Shown piece by piece: positions 45,723 to 56,196 of a stretch of 64,000 nucleotides of DNA (the stretch's first letter is position 1; each line of letters begins with the position of its first letter). Below the pieces are notes generated by a model that did not search any database, had not been told where the DNA came from, and saw only the letters and a program-made list of their open reading frames with translations. The translations under genes and the position numbers were made by a program. Location: contig NZ_CP120679.1 in NCBI RefSeq assembly GCF_029537375.1, positions 1,228,001 through 1,292,000 on the forward strand, written 5' to 3'. The stretch comes from Bacillus sp. HSf4. Lineage in GTDB: Bacteria > Bacillota > Bacilli > Bacillales > Bacillaceae.

Positions 45723-46706
45723 ATGAGAGGAGACCGATTGATATCTATTCTTTTGCTGCTGCAAGCTTATGGACAGATGACGGCAAAACAATTGGCAGAA
45801 AGGCTGGAAGTCTCTGAACGAACGATTTACAGGGATATGGAAGCTTTAAGCGGGACGGGTATTCCCGTTTTTGCCGAACGCGGAAAAAACGGAGGCTGGT
45901 CATTGCTTGATGATTACCAGACCAAATTAACCGGCTTAAAAGAATCTGAAATACGCGCACTATTTGTCCCGCTTTCCGAACAATTCCTCGATGATCTCGG
46001 ATTGACACGTACATCCGAAGATGCCCGAAATAAACTGATCGCTTCGCTCCCTTCGGGATATCGCCAAAACGCAAAAGATGTATGGAATCGAATATATATT
46101 GATACGAGTTCATGGCGTCATAAGAAGGAAAAAGCAGCATCCTTTGAAGTGCTGAAAGATGCTATATGGAAAGATCAAAAATTAAAAATCGTCTATCAGC
46201 GGGCAGATGGAAAAGTGAGTGATCGGGTTGTAGCGCCGCTTGGACTGGTGGCTAAAGGGTCCAACTGGTATCTGATTGCATCTAAAGAAAATGGGGAGAT
46301 TCGAAATTACAGAGCTTCGCGGATTCAATCTGCCATTTCCGTTCATGAAACATTTGAAAGACCTGAAAACTTTGACATTGCTCAAGTATGGAGATCTTCA
46401 ACAAATGCTTTTATCGAAAAATTACCGACATATGAAGTGTGGGTGAAGGCGGCTCAGTCAATCTTGCCAAGATTATCATTTACCAATCATTTTGTGCGGA
46501 TCATGGAAACGGGTAAAGTCGATGAGGAGGGGTGGATACCAATTAAATTATCATTTGATACGGAAGAGGAAGCGAAAAGATATATACTCGGTTTTGCCGA
46601 GCATATGCTGGTGATTGAACCGAAAGAACTGCACGACAAGGTGCTGAAAATGGCTGAATCGATTGTTGCCCATTATAAACAGCAGAATGGATGCCGAAAA
46701 ACATGA
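45723..46706 (+). CDS. HTH/WYL-domain transcriptional regulator
   Basis: A 327-residue regulator of the YafY/YobV type. The N-terminal winged helix reads LLLLQAYGQMTAKQLAERLEVSERTIYRDMEALSGTGIPV; the central WYL domain is seen in KIVYQRADGKVSDRVVAPLGLVAKGSNWYLIASKENGEIRNYRASRI; a C-terminal extension (WCX) ends the protein. WYL domains bind nucleic acid or small ligands. Divergent from the dehydrogenase gene, which is the most likely target. Confidence 0.85.
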   Translation: MRGDRLISILLLLQAYGQMTAKQLAERLEVSERTIYRDMEALSGTGIPVFAERGKNGGWSLLDDYQTKLTGLKESEIRALFVPLSEQFLDDLGLTRTSEDARNKLIASLPSGYRQNAKDVWNRIYIDTSSWRHKKEKAASFEVLKDAIWKDQKLKIVYQRADGKVSDRVVAPLGLVAKGSNWYLIASKENGEIRNYRASRIQSAISVHETFERPENFDIAQVWRSSTNAFIEKLPTYEVWVKAAQSILPRLSFTNHFVRIMETGKVDEEGWIPIKLSFDTEEEAKRYILGFAEHMLVIEPKELHDKVLKMAESIVAHYKQQNGCRKT

Positions 46707-46710
46707 ATGA

Positions 46711-46748
46711 ACCCCTGCCGTCCGCAATCGGCAGGCAGGGGTTGTTTT
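46711..46748. terminator. Bidirectional terminator between the WYL regulator and metH
   Basis: ACCCCTGCC and GGCAGGGGT form a 9-bp stem; TTGTTTT follows on the plus strand. It ends at the metH stop codon. Confidence 0.75.
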
Positions 46749-49700
46749 AATGAACATTGAAATATCTCGCTTCCGGGTGTGAGACGACGATTGCCGAAAC
46801 GGAGGCTTCCGGCTCCATCATAAACCCATCTGTCAAGCGGACGCCGATGCCTTCCGGCTGGATGAGTCTGAAGAGCTTTTCCTGATCTTCGAGATTCGGA
46901 CAGGCCGGATATCCGAAGGAGTAGCGCTGGCCTTGATATTTCGCTTGAAAACGCTGCTCCATCGTAAAGTCGGGTGCATCCGGAAAGCCCCAGCGGTCGC
47001 GGATGATTTGGTGTGTCCGCTCGGCGAGCCCTTCGGCCAGCTCAAGAGCGAGCGCTTGTACCGCATGGCTTTTTAAGTAGTCGCCTTCCGCTTTAAAGCG
47101 GTTGGCCACTTCCCTCACTTTTCTACCGGCTGTCACGGCAAAAAACGATACATAGTCTAGCTCGCCTTTCGGCCGGATGTAGTCGGAAATACAGCGGAAC
47201 GGAAGCTTCTCCTGCCGCGGGAACACAAATGTTTCAAGGATGTTGTCCTGTTTTTCCGGATCTAAAATATGAAGCGAATCTCCTTCACTATAGGCCGGGA
47301 AAAATTGATAGACGACGGCGGGATCGAACCAGCCGTGTTTTTTTCCGTCTCTCAGCAATTCATCGATTACGTTTTTCAACTCGAGCGCTTTCGGATTTTT
47401 TTCGGCAAAAAGTTTTTTCACCTTTCCTTTTAACCCAAGATGGTGGCCCAGCAGCATTTGCTGATTGACGTACGGCACGATATAGGATAGATCGATGTTT
47501 TTCAAATAGTGCCGCTTCAAATCCTCCGGCTTGAAGACGGGCGCTTTCGGGATGTGGGCGCGCTTTTCAAGCATTTCAACAACAGCTTTCGACGGTTTCT
47601 TTTCTGCGACGGCTTGAGGTGCAGCCTGTTCTTTTTTCTCAAGGAACTGCGACGGGTTCGTCCGCAGCTGATTGGCGAGCGATAAGCCGTCCATGGCGTC
47701 CTTCGCGTATAAAACCGGACCTTTATATTCAGGCGAGATTTTCATGTTCGTAAATTTTCGCGAAAGCGCCGCACCGCCGACCATGATCGGTACGGAGATA
47801 TCGGCTTTATCCAAGTCCTGTGCGGTGACGACCATTTGCTGCGCCGATTTAACGAGCAGGCCGGACAGACCGATGATGTCGGGATTTTCTTTGCGGATCG
47901 CTTCAATCAACTCCTGCGGTGTCACTTTAATGCCGAGATCGACGACTTTGTAGCCGTTGTTGCTTAAAATGATGTCGACTAGGTTTTTGCCGATATCATG
48001 AACATCGCCTTTGACGGTCGCCAAAATAATTTTGCCTTTGCCGCTATCGTCTTTTTTCTCCATATAGTTTTCGAGAAAGGAAACGGCGGCTTTCATCACT
48101 TCAGCTGACTGAAGGACTTCGGCGACGATCAGCTCATTGTTGTTAAACAGGCGCCCGACCTCCGCCATGCCGTCCATCAGCGGCCCGTTGATCACATCGA
48201 GCGGGGTGTCGAATTTTTCCAACGCTTGTTCGAGGTCGGGAATCAGCCCTTCTTTCGTACCTTCGATCACGTACTCGGACAGACGCTCTTCCAGGGAAAG
48301 GGACGTTTTCGGCTGTTTGTCCGCTTTTTTCTTTCCCCTGTAAAAATCGGTAAACGAGGCAAGTGTTTGATCATCTGTCTGAAACAGCAGCTTTTCGGCT
48401 AATTCGATCTCTTCCTTTGGAATGGAAGCGAACCGCTCAAGCTTTTCCGTATTGACGATCGCGTAATCAAGCCCGGCCTGTGTGGCATGGTATAAAAAGA
48501 CGGCATTCAGGATTTCCCTGCCGACGGGAGGAAGGCCGAAGGAGACGTTGCTGACCCCGAGAATCGTCAAGCATTCAGGCAGCCGTTCTTTAATGAGCCG
48601 AATACCATCAATCGTTTCTTTCGCAGACCCGATATATTGTTCGTCACCGGTTCCGACCGGGAAGACGAGCGGATCGAAGATGATGTCGCTTGCCGGAATT
48701 CCGTATTTTTCGGTGAGCAGCTGATGCGAGCGGACCGCGATTTCAACCTTCCTGTCCGCGGTGACGGCCATTCCTGTTTCATCGATCGTCCCGACGACGA
48801 GTGCGCCGCCGAACCGTTTGACGAGCGGGAGAATGTCGGCGAACCGCTCTTCGCCGTCTTCCAGGTTGATCGAGTTGATAATCGCCTTTCCTTGAGAGTA
48901 TTTGAGCGCTTTTTCGATGACTTCTTTATCGGTTGAATCAATGACAAACGGCGCTTTTACTTTTTTCATGGCTTCCTTCAAGAAGCCTTCCATATCTTTC
49001 GCTTCATCCCGGTCAGGATCGGCGAGGCAGATGTCGATGACGTGCGCCCCGTTTTTCACCTGGGCTCTGGCGATTTCGGCGGCTTCTTCAAATTTTTGTT
49101 CGGCGATGAGCCGTTTGAATTTGCGTGAACCGATCACATTTGTCCGTTCGCCGACAAAAAGAGGGCGCATCGTTTCTTCATAGATTAAGCCGTCAATCCC
49201 TGAGACGGTGTGCGGTCTTTTCCCCGAAGGCAACGGACGCGGCGGGAGTGCAGCGACTTCTTCGGCCAGCGCTTCGATATGGGCGGGCGTCGTTCCGCAG
49301 CATCCGCCGACGATGTTGAGCCAGCCTTCCTCGGCAAAAGCCCTGATTTTTTTCGCCAGTGACTGTGGGGATTCGTGATACTGTCCTTCTTCATCGGGAA
49401 GGCCGGCGTTTGGATAACAGCTGACGGCCGTCCGCGCGAGTGAAGAAAGGGTTCTGATATGATCGGTCATAAATTCAGGGCCTGTCGCACAATTTAAGCC
49501 GACACTGACCGGTTTCATATGCTCAAGCGAGATGTAGAATGATTCGATATCCTGCCCGGCAAGCGTCGTGCCCATCGGCTCTATCGTTCCCGATACCATG
49601 AGGGGAAGGGTTGTGCCGGTCTTTTCAAAAGCCTGCCTGATTCCGATAAAGCCGGCTTTAACATTGAGCATGTCCTGGCTTGTTTCAAGCAGGAGCAGAT

Positions 49701-50163
49701 CGGCGCCGCCTGTGATCAGAGCCCTTGCCTGCTCCTCATAATTGGCGATCAGCTCATCAAATGTTGTCCCTCCTGTGACCGAGAGTGTTTTCGTTGTCGG
49801 CCCCATTGCACCTGCGACAAATCTTGGCCACTCAGGCGTTGAAAATTTTTCAGCGGCCGCTTTGGCGAGCTTGACGGAAGCGAGATTCAGATCATAGGCG
49901 AGATGTCCCAGGTTATACTCGTCAAGCACGAGCCGGGTTGCACCGAATGTATTCGTTTCAATGATATCGGCCTTTGCGGCGAGATACGCTTCATGGATGC
50001 CTTGGATGATGTGCGGGGCCGTCACACTTAAATATTCATTGCATCCTTCATATGCCTCTCCGCCGAAATCGGCGGGAGACAGGTTTGCGTCTTGAATCAT
50101 CGTGCCCATCGCACCGTCAAGGACGAGGATTTTTTTCTTCAGCTGGTCATTGATGATAGACAT
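46747..50163 (-). CDS. metH: Cobalamin-dependent methionine synthase MetH
   Basis: Full-length MetH (1138 aa) that transfers a methyl group from methyltetrahydrofolate through cobalamin to homocysteine. Domains in order: homocysteine domain with the zinc cysteines [12 protein letters not shown] (about residue 310); folate domain starting [14 protein letters not shown]; cobalamin domain with the cobalt-binding His in [14 protein letters not shown]-terminal reactivation domain with the SAM-binding motif [11 protein letters not shown]. It overlaps yitJ by 17 bases, so both are expressed from the SAM riboswitch. B. subtilis 168 lacks MetH and relies on MetE, making this an accessory enzyme that depends on B12. 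Confidence 0.95.
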   Translation of the reverse strand: MSIINDQLKKKILVLDGAMGTMIQDANLSPADFGGEAYEGCNEYLSVTAPHIIQGIHEAYLAAKADIIETNTFGATRLVLDEYNLGHLAYDLNLASVKLAKAAAEKFSTPEWPRFVAGAMGPTTKTLSVTGGTTFDELIANYEEQARALITGGADLLLLETSQDMLNVKAGFIGIRQAFEKTGTTLPLMVSGTIEPMGTTLAGQDIESFYISLEHMKPVSVGLNCATGPEFMTDHIRTLSSLARTAVSCYPNAGLPDEEGQYHESPQSLAKKIRAFAEEGWLNIVGGCCGTTPAHIEALAEEVAALPPRPLPSGKRPHTVSGIDGLIYEETMRPLFVGERTNVIGSRKFKRLIAEQKFEEAAEIARAQVKNGAHVIDICLADPDRDEAKDMEGFLKEAMKKVKAPFVIDSTDKEVIEKALKYSQGKAIINSINLEDGEERFADILPLVKRFGGALVVGTIDETGMAVTADRKVEIAVRSHQLLTEKYGIPASDIIFDPLVFPVGTGDEQYIGSAKETIDGIRLIKERLPECLTILGVSNVSFGLPPVGREILNAVFLYHATQAGLDYAIVNTEKLERFASIPKEEIELAEKLLFQTDDQTLASFTDFYRGKKKADKQPKTSLSLEERLSEYVIEGTKEGLIPDLEQALEKFDTPLDVINGPLMDGMAEVGRLFNNNELIVAEVLQSAEVMKAAVSFLENYMEKKDDSGKGKIILATVKGDVHDIGKNLVDIILSNNGYKVVDLGIKVTPQELIEAIRKENPDIIGLSGLLVKSAQQMVVTAQDLDKADISVPIMVGGAALSRKFTNMKISPEYKGPVLYAKDAMDGLSLANQLRTNPSQFLEKKEQAAPQAVAEKKPSKAVVEMLEKRAHIPKAPVFKPEDLKRHYLKNIDLSYIVPYVNQQMLLGHHLGLKGKVKKLFAEKNPKALELKNVIDELLRDGKKHGWFDPAVVYQFFPAYSEGDSLHILDPEKQDNILETFVFPRQEKLPFRCISDYIRPKGELDYVSFFAVTAGRKVREVANRFKAEGDYLKSHAVQALALELAEGLAERTHQIIRDRWGFPDAPDFTMEQRFQAKYQGQRYSFGYPACPNLEDQEKLFRLIQPEGIGVRLTDGFMMEPEASVSAIVVSHPEARYFNVH

Positions 50164-51985
50164 TTGCGGTCTCCTTTTCTTTCTGGTGAATGTAAGCCGT
50201 CAGTTCTGCTGTCAAGTCAGAGCGCAAAAACGGTGTGATCAAGTAGATGCCGTTAAACAAATCACATGCGGCGTCAAGCAGTGAGCGGGCGATCGCGAGG
50301 CCTTCCTGCGTCTGTTTTTGTTTGTCATTTCCGGCAAGCGCCATTTTTTCGCGGATCGAATCCGACAGCTTGATCCCGGGAATTTCATTATGAATAAACT
50401 CCGCGTTCCTGCTGCTTGTCAAAGGCATGACGCCGATGTAGATCGGTGTCTCAAGATGCTTTGTCTCCTCATGAATCTTGATGAGCTGTTCCTCCGAGTA
50501 GACCGGCTGGGAAATAAAATAGTCGGCGCCGCAGTCGATTTTCTTCTCGATCCGTTTGACCGCTTTATCAATGTGTCTGACGTTCGGATTGAAGGCGGCG
50601 GCGACAGAAAAGTTCGTTTTTTTGCCGAGCGGTTTCCCGGAATAGGACAAACCTTCATTGAACTGCTTGATCAGGCCGATCAAATCAAATGACGTCAAGT
50701 CATAGACGGAGGTGGCGCCCGGGAAGTCGCCGATTTTCGACGGATCGCCGGTGATCGCCAGCACATCGGACAGCCCGAGGGTGTCAAGGCCCATTAAATG
50801 AGACTGCAGGCCGATCAGGTTGCGGTCTCTGCAGGTGATATGGACAAGTGACCTCATATCGAGCCGCTGCTTTAACAGCGCCCCGCAGGCGACATTGCTG
50901 ATCCGCGGAGTCGCAAGCGAGTTGTCCGCCAAGGTCAGGGCATCGATTCCCGCCGCCTTTAATTCCTCTGCTGCGCGGAGAAACTTTTCAAAGTTTAATT
51001 GTTTAGGAGGGTCCAGTTCAACGATGATCGATCGTTTTTCTTTTGCCAGTTCGTCCAGTGCGGGCTCTGTTCTTTCTTGTTGAACGGCCGCTTGCGCTTG
51101 CTTTTTGATTTTGACATGTTTTTCGGTGACGGGCGGAAGGTCTTTGACCGCTTCAGCCATCGCTCTGATGTGGTGCGGCGTCGTACCGCAGCATCCGCCG
51201 ATGATTCGTGCGCCCTGGTTGCGAAATTCCTTCGCACTGTCTCTGAAATATTGGTCATCAGTTTCATAGACGAGGCGACCTTCAACAAGGGATGGAAGGC
51301 TGCTGTTTGGATAGACGGAAAGGTAGGCGTTTTCCAAAAGCGGCACTTCTTCGAGCGCTTTGATCATATGATGGGGACCGAGGCGGCAGTTGATGCCGAC
51401 CACGTCGGCTCCGAGATCAGCCAAAAGCTTTAAGCTGTCGCTGAGCGGTGTTCCGTCTTGAAGAACACCTTCCTCATGCATGGAGACATTCAGAACAATC
51501 GGCAGGTCTGTTTCCTTTCTGGCAATCTTCAACACTTCGCGCGCTTCTTCCAAATCATAATAGGTTTCCAGAAGAAGCCCGTCAGGCTCCTCATTTAATA
51601 GAAGGTAAAGCTGTTCGCGAAAGCTCCGTTTAATGTCATCGAGTGAATACGTGTTTTTATTAAACGTCCGGATTCCGCCGAGCGTTCCGAAAACATACGC
51701 GGAACCGGCGGCAGAACGGGCGATGCGGACGGCTTTTTCGTTGATTTGCTTCGTTTCGTCTTCAAGGCCGTATCTGGACAGCTTGATGAAGTTTGCACCG
51801 TACGTGTTCGTTTGAATAATGTCGGCGCCTGCTTGGACGTATGCTTCATGGACGCGTTTAACTTCATCGGGCTTTGATATATTCAATTCTTCAAAACAGC
51901 GGTCGATTCCGTAAGAATAAAGGAGCGTCCCCATGGCACCGTCGGCGATTAAAATGTTGTGTTTTATATCATCCAAAAAACCCAT
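50147..51985 (-). CDS. yitJ: Bifunctional homocysteine methyltransferase/methylenetetrahydrofolate reductase YitJ
   Basis: A 612-residue fusion, same length as B. subtilis YitJ. The N-terminal homocysteine methyltransferase domain has [13 protein letters not shown] and the zinc site [16 protein letters not shown]; the C-terminal MetF-type reductase domain (from about residue 330, [10 protein letters not shown]) has ITCRDRN, AITGDP and the [11 protein letters not shown] and YFISQPVY segments. It reduces methylenetetrahydrofolate to the methyl donor that MetH uses. The ATG at 51985 has AAGGGGG 6 bases upstream. The open frame further upstream is riboswitch sequence, not protein. Confidence 0.95.
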   Translation of the reverse strand: MGFLDDIKHNILIADGAMGTLLYSYGIDRCFEELNISKPDEVKRVHEAYVQAGADIIQTNTYGANFIKLSRYGLEDETKQINEKAVRIARSAAGSAYVFGTLGGIRTFNKNTYSLDDIKRSFREQLYLLLNEEPDGLLLETYYDLEEAREVLKIARKETDLPIVLNVSMHEEGVLQDGTPLSDSLKLLADLGADVVGINCRLGPHHMIKALEEVPLLENAYLSVYPNSSLPSLVEGRLVYETDDQYFRDSAKEFRNQGARIIGGCCGTTPHHIRAMAEAVKDLPPVTEKHVKIKKQAQAAVQQERTEPALDELAKEKRSIIVELDPPKQLNFEKFLRAAEELKAAGIDALTLADNSLATPRISNVACGALLKQRLDMRSLVHITCRDRNLIGLQSHLMGLDTLGLSDVLAITGDPSKIGDFPGATSVYDLTSFDLIGLIKQFNEGLSYSGKPLGKKTNFSVAAAFNPNVRHIDKAVKRIEKKIDCGADYFISQPVYSEEQLIKIHEETKHLETPIYIGVMPLTSSRNAEFIHNEIPGIKLSDSIREKMALAGNDKQKQTQEGLAIARSLLDAACDLFNGIYLITPFLRSDLTAELTAYIHQKEKETANVYHQ

Positions 51986-52013
51986 TGTTTTCCCCCTTGA
52001 ACATGTTGATAAA

Positions 52014-52170
52014 TAAAAAAGTCTTCTGATAAGAAGACTTTTAAGCGACAATGTCGGTCTTCTTATCTTCCAAGCAGACTGCTTGCTGGATTTAGCACCT
52101 TGGTCATGAATATTCATTCACCGGTTGCTGAGGCTTCATCGGGCCAGTCCCTCTGCCTCTCTTGATAAGA
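52014..52170 (-). promoter_or_regulatory. SAM riboswitch (S-box) upstream of yitJ-metH
   Basis: The minus strand reads CTTATCAAGAGAGG, then the S-box core GGGACTGGCCC, GATGAAGCC and CAGCAACC, ending in a hairpin (AGTCTTCTTATC/AGAAGACT) and T run. This is a type I SAM riboswitch: with SAM bound the terminator forms and yitJ-metH are off; without SAM an antiterminator forms. Confidence 0.95.
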
Positions 52171-52249
52171 ACAGCTATTCAATTGTGTGATGAATACTTT
52201 AACTCAATTTACCGAAAATCGGGGGAATAATCAACAGTAAATTGAGAAT

Positions 52250-52741
52250 TTATCGAAAATTTATAAATTGAACATCAATCGGAAGGTCTGCTTCTTTGAC
52301 TAAGCCGATGATTTGCTGGAGATCGTCTTTGTTTTTTCCGGTTACCCGGATTTGATCATCCTGAATTTGGGATTTGACTTTCAGCCCAGATTTTTTGATC
52401 AGATTGTTGATTTTCTTTGCGTTGTCTTTATCGATCCCCTGAACCAGTTTGCCCCGCTGTCTGACGGTTCCGCCTGAAGCGTTCTCAAGCTTTGCGTATT
52501 CGATGTTCTTTGTCGGGACATTCCGCTTGATCAGCTTGCCGACGAGGACATCTTTCAGCTGGTCCATTTTAAACTCGTCGTCTGAGACAAGGACAAGCTC
52601 GTCTCCTTCAAGCGTAATGCTGCTTTTTGAACCTTTGAAATCATAGCGTGTGCCGATTTCTTTCAGAGCGGTTTGAATTGCGTTTTGAACTTCAGGGAGT
52701 TCAACCTTTGAGACGATGTCAAATGAGCTTTCTTTTGCCAT
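52250..52741 (-). CDS. yitK: YajQ-family nucleotide-binding protein YitK
   Basis: A 163-residue YajQ/UPF0234 protein with two tandem ferredoxin-like halves. It starts [22 protein letters not shown]; other family segments are [11 protein letters not shown] and [28 protein letters not shown]. The family binds nucleotides such as cyclic di-GMP in Xanthomonas; the Bacillus role is unknown. The ATG has GGAGG 7 bases upstream; an earlier ATG 18 bases before overlaps that site. Same place as in B. subtilis. Confidence 0.9.
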   Translation of the reverse strand: MAKESSFDIVSKVELPEVQNAIQTALKEIGTRYDFKGSKSSITLEGDELVLVSDDEFKMDQLKDVLVGKLIKRNVPTKNIEYAKLENASGGTVRQRGKLVQGIDKDNAKKINNLIKKSGLKVKSQIQDDQIRVTGKNKDDLQQIIGLVKEADLPIDVQFINFR

Positions 52742-52898
52742 GTGAAAACCTCCATCCATTTTACTTATGAGTCAATTATAGTAGAATAAGGTGAAACTTC
52801 CAATATGGTACGGTTTTGCCTGGCCGTTATCTGGCAATAATTTGAACATTGGAGGAATACATCAATAGAACAGGTGCATGAAGAAAGGAAGAATCAAT

Positions 52899-53747
52899 AT
52901 GAGACCGGGACAGCAATTAACTTTGCAAATAGATCACAAAGCCGACTACGGGTACTTTTTGACGGACGGAGATGAATCGATTCTCCTCCATCACAGCGAG
53001 GTCACCGCGGATATAGAAGATCTGGAAGAAGTCGACGTTTTTGTGTATGTCGATCATGAGGGGCGCTTGGCGGCTACGATGAGAAAACCGATCATCAGCG
53101 CTGATCACTACGATTGGGTGGAAGTCGTGGATGCCGTCAGCGACATGGGGGTGTTCGTCGATGTCGGGCTCACAAAGGATGCGCTTGTCGCCACCGAACA
53201 TCTTCCGCCTTATGAATCTGTCTGGCCTCAAAAAGGGGACAGGCTGTACTGCATGCTGAAGATCACAAGCCACGGCAGAATGTTTGCCAAACCTGCTCCG
53301 GAAGACAAGATGAGCGAGCTTTTTCACAAAGCTTCGGACGATTTAATGAACAAGGAGATGACAGGAACAGTATACCGTTTGATCGCATCAGGCTCTTTTT
53401 TGATTTCCGATGAAGGCATAAGAGGCTTTATCCATTCATCTGAAAGAAAAGAAGAGCCGAGGCTTGGAGAGAGGCTGACAGCAAGGGTGATCAAAGTAAA
53501 AGAAGACGGTACGGTCAATTTGTCGCTCCTGCCGAGAAAGCAGGACGCCATGTCTGTTGACGCCGAACAGATCCTCACTTATATGAGGACGAGAAACGGT
53601 GCGATGCCTTTTTGGGATAAAAGCGACCCGGAAGATATCAAAGAGCGGTTTAACATGAGCAAGGCGGCGTTTAAAAGAGCGCTCGGCCACCTGATGAAGC
53701 AGGGGAAAATCTATCAGGAAGAGGGCTGGACATACGAGAAAAAATAG
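52899..53747 (+). CDS. yitL: YitL, CvfB-family S1-type RNA-binding protein
   Basis: A 282-residue protein with successive S1-like beta domains (DYGYFLTDGDESILLHHSE; MGVFVDVGLTKDALVATEHLPP; SGSFLISDEGIRGFIHSSER) and a C-terminal winged helix (MSKAAFKRALGHLMKQGKIYQEEGWTYEKK). Family members include Staphylococcus CvfB. It probably binds RNA. ATG 52899 has AGAAAGGAAG upstream; the ATG 21 bases earlier lies inside that site. Divergent from yitK. Confidence 0.88.
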   Translation: MRPGQQLTLQIDHKADYGYFLTDGDESILLHHSEVTADIEDLEEVDVFVYVDHEGRLAATMRKPIISADHYDWVEVVDAVSDMGVFVDVGLTKDALVATEHLPPYESVWPQKGDRLYCMLKITSHGRMFAKPAPEDKMSELFHKASDDLMNKEMTGTVYRLIASGSFLISDEGIRGFIHSSERKEEPRLGERLTARVIKVKEDGTVNLSLLPRKQDAMSVDAEQILTYMRTRNGAMPFWDKSDPEDIKERFNMSKAAFKRALGHLMKQGKIYQEEGWTYEKK

Positions 53748-53770
53748 GGGCGGGCGCAATCGCCCCTTTG
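53747..53770 (+). terminator. GC-rich hairpin after yitL
   Basis: GGGGCG and CGCCCC pair and are followed by TTTGG; a modest terminator that overlaps the yitL stop codon. Confidence 0.5.
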
Positions 53771-53772
53771 GC

Positions 53773-53895
53773 TTACAAATGATCGGTTTTTTTGGAATAC
53801 TGGTGTTTTCCGGCTTGTCTGTTTTTTTCGGCGAGCCGGTTTTTCTTTTGGTTGACGGCGTTGTTGTCAACCGGCTTTTTATCATCATCTTTCAT
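53773..53895 (-). CDS. Small basic hydrophilic protein (40 aa)
   Basis: ATG with GGGAGGTG seven bases upstream opens a 40-codon ORF; the product begins MKDDDKKPVDNN and continues as Lys/Asn/Gln-rich, with no hydrophobic segment (KKNRLAEKNRQAGKHQYSKK). It is convergent with yitL. Composition and size recall minor small acid-soluble spore proteins and other small forespore proteins, but no family was recognised. Confidence 0.6.
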   Translation of the reverse strand: MKDDDKKPVDNNAVNQKKNRLAEKNRQAGKHQYSKKTDHL

Positions 53896-54048
53896 GAGGA
53901 AGCACCTCCCGTTAAAATGTCGCTTTTATGTTGCTCATCGGAGGCAAAACTATGTATTCTCCCATCGCGATATTTTTTGCCGGGAAGTTTATGCCTTCTT
54001 CCTCCGCCGGCATACATATATCATAAGACCCGAAAAAGGAGACTTAGT

Positions 54049-54243
54049 ATGAAACATAGCTGCTCAGTTTACATTCATCATGTGTCTGCGGGAGGGATTG
54101 TCAACTTCGGCGGAGCGTACAGGATTTCTCCGGTCACAATGGAAAAGGTGATCGAGGGGGCTGGCGGTCCGGATGTCGGGACTGCGGTCGCCGAATCGCT
54201 TTCACCGATCATTGGTGAAGGGACAATCAACGTGGACGACTGA
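54049..54243 (+). CDS. Orphan GerPA/GerPF-family spore germination protein
   Basis: A 64-residue protein with the GerPF core: VSAGGIVNFGGAYRISPVT, then GAGGPDVGTAV. Compare GerPF from the same window: ISGGVVNFGDSFYLSPKS and GAGNTGDF. The N-terminus differs (MKHSCSVYIHH instead of MPAIVG), so it is a divergent paralogue outside the operon, preceded by AAAAAGGAGA. Coat location and role in germination are inferred. Confidence 0.78.
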   Translation: MKHSCSVYIHHVSAGGIVNFGGAYRISPVTMEKVIEGAGGPDVGTAVAESLSPIIGEGTINVDD

Positions 54244-54247
54244 CGAT

Positions 54248-54278
54248 ACAGGCCTGCTTTTAAGCAGGCCTGTTTTTG
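54248..54278. terminator. Terminator shared by the GerPF-like gene and yitS
   Basis: ACAGGCCTGC and GCAGGCCTGT form a 10-bp stem followed by TTTTTG, next to the yitS stop codon. Confidence 0.85.
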
Positions 54279-54279
54279 T

Positions 54280-55140
54280 TTATCTTTTATCTTTTCCCGG
54301 AAAAAAGATCGCCAATGTGCCGGGTCCCGCATGGGCGCCGACGGCTGAACCGATCATGTTGATGACGATTTCTTTCGGCGCGAATTCGGCTTCAATCAGG
54401 CGTTTGATTTCTTCGGCTGTTTCCGCGTCGTCTCCGTGGCTGATGCCGACCGTTTGCCCGCTTAAATCCCGGCTTCTTTCTTTCATCAATTCGATCATCC
54501 GCCTGTGCAGTTTCTTTTTGCCCCGGATTTTTTCCAGAGGGACAAGCTTGCCATCTTCGACATGGAGAAGCGGCTTAATGTTTAACAGTCCTCCGACGAA
54601 GGCCGATGCTTTGCTGATTCTTCCGCCTCTGGCCAAATAAGTTAAATCATCGACTGTGAAAATATGTTCAAGATGTTCGCAAAAGTCCTTTACAGACGAT
54701 TCGATTTCTTGTATTGTATTGCCGTTAGTAGCGAGTTCGACGGCGTGCCTTACAGCCAGACCGTAACCGAGTGAAGCGCATTTTGAATCGATGATTCGCA
54801 AATCGAATTCCGGAAATTCTTCCTTGACTTCGTTTGCCGCCATCACAGCGGTCTGATAGGTTCCCGAAAGCTCTGAGGAAAAGGCGACATATAAAGCAGG
54901 TTGCTTTTTTTCCGCCAGCCGGCTGAAGGTGTCGCGCAAAAGCTTTAGAGACGGCTGCGACGTTTTCGGCGCTTTGCCTTCGCGCATCGCTTCATATACG
55001 TCGGACGGCTGAATGGAGAGAAGATCATCATACTCTTGGTCATCGAGCAGCACCCGCAGCGGAATGAACGAGATATGATGCTTTTCATAATATGATTTAG
55101 GCAAATCCGCCGCACTGTCGGCTATAAGATGAACGGTCAT
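54280..55140 (-). CDS. yitS: DegV-family fatty-acid-binding protein YitS
   Basis: A 286-residue DegV protein. It starts [33 protein letters not shown], typical of the family, and has [26 protein letters not shown] (lipid head-group contacts), [13 protein letters not shown] and [18 protein letters not shown]. DegV proteins bind a fatty acid; FakB members present it to the kinase FakA. No kinase gene is nearby. AGAAGGGG lies upstream of the ATG. Divergent from yitT. Confidence 0.88.
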   Translation of the reverse strand: MTVHLIADSAADLPKSYYEKHHISFIPLRVLLDDQEYDDLLSIQPSDVYEAMREGKAPKTSQPSLKLLRDTFSRLAEKKQPALYVAFSSELSGTYQTAVMAANEVKEEFPEFDLRIIDSKCASLGYGLAVRHAVELATNGNTIQEIESSVKDFCEHLEHIFTVDDLTYLARGGRISKASAFVGGLLNIKPLLHVEDGKLVPLEKIRGKKKLHRRMIELMKERSRDLSGQTVGISHGDDAETAEEIKRLIEAEFAPKEIVINMIGSAVGAHAGPGTLAIFFPGKDKR

Positions 55141-55338
55141 TTGAACCCCTTCTTTCTGAAAAATGGTTAGGATTTTTGGGCGGGAAAGCCCGCGGACAGC
55201 TGTTCCTTGATGAAAATCGAACGCCTATTCCAGCTTGTTTTCAGATCAACTATATCATATATTTTTAAATTGCCGTTTTCAAAATATTGTTTTAAGGGTA
55301 AACCAAATATATACGGAATAAGCGGAGGAACTCAAAAA

Positions 55339-56181
55339 ATGGTCATAGCAGAAGCGAAAAAATTGTTCATTGTCATCATCGGTGCATTGTTGAATGCGAT
55401 CGGCTTAAACTTGTTTTTAATTCCCGCAGATGTGTATGCCAGCGGTTTTACAGGTGTTGCGCAGCTCTTATCGAGCGCGCTTGACCAGTACAGCCCGATT
55501 TATTTTTCAACCGGGACGCTTTTGTTTATTTTAAACATTCCCGTCGGCATTTTAGGGTGGCTGAAGGTCGGGCGTTCTTTTACGGTTTACAGTGTTTTAA
55601 GCGTTGCGCTGACGACGGTGTTCCTTGGCATGCTGCCGGAAACGAGCCTGTCAAACGATATTTTGCTGAACGCCGTTTTTGGCGGGGTGATCGCAGCGGT
55701 CGGAATCGGGCTGACGCTGAAATACGGAGCTTCAACGGGCGGTTTGGATATCATCGCCATGATTCTGGCGAAATGGAAGGATAAGCCGGTCGGCACCTAT
55801 TTCTTTATTTTAAACGGAGCCATCATTTTAACAGCAGGATTATTGAACGGTTGGGAGAAAGCATTATATACGCTCGTTACACTATATGTGACAACAAGGG
55901 TGATTGATGCGATCCATACCCGCCATGCCAAACTCACCGTCATGATCGTCACAAAGAAAGCGGAGGAGATCAAGGAGGCAATCTACGGAAAAATGGTCCG
56001 CGGCATTACAACCGTGCCGGCCAAAGGTGCTTTTACCAATGAACAAAAAGAAATGATGGTGATCGTCATCACGAGGTATGAACTATACGATTTAGAAAAG
56101 ATTATCAATGAAGTTGATCCAAAAGCTTTCACAAATGTCGTGCAAACAACTCAAGTGTTAGGGTTTTTCCGCAAAGACTGA
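55339..56181 (+). CDS. yitT: Membrane protein YitT (DUF161/DUF2179)
   Basis: A 280-residue protein with about five membrane helices (LFIVIIGALLNAIGLNLFLIPADVYASGFTGVAQLL at the start; then LLFILNIPVGILGW) and a C-terminal soluble domain (DUF2179, including VRGITTVPAKGAFTNEQKEMMVIVI). ATG 55339 with GGAGG gives exactly the length of B. subtilis YitT; the frame is open further upstream without a ribosome binding site. Function unknown. Followed 15 bases later by the Ipi-type gene. Confidence 0.88.
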   Translation: MVIAEAKKLFIVIIGALLNAIGLNLFLIPADVYASGFTGVAQLLSSALDQYSPIYFSTGTLLFILNIPVGILGWLKVGRSFTVYSVLSVALTTVFLGMLPETSLSNDILLNAVFGGVIAAVGIGLTLKYGASTGGLDIIAMILAKWKDKPVGTYFFILNGAIILTAGLLNGWEKALYTLVTLYVTTRVIDAIHTRHAKLTVMIVTKKAEEIKEAIYGKMVRGITTVPAKGAFTNEQKEMMVIVITRYELYDLEKIINEVDPKAFTNVVQTTQVLGFFRKD

Positions 56182-56196
56182 AGGAAGGGTGAATGA

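Noticed and set aside
51986..52117. An N-terminal extension of YitJ by 44 codons
   Set aside because: This stretch is the terminator/antiterminator part of the SAM riboswitch; the ATG at 51985 has a proper ribosome binding site and gives the normal family length.
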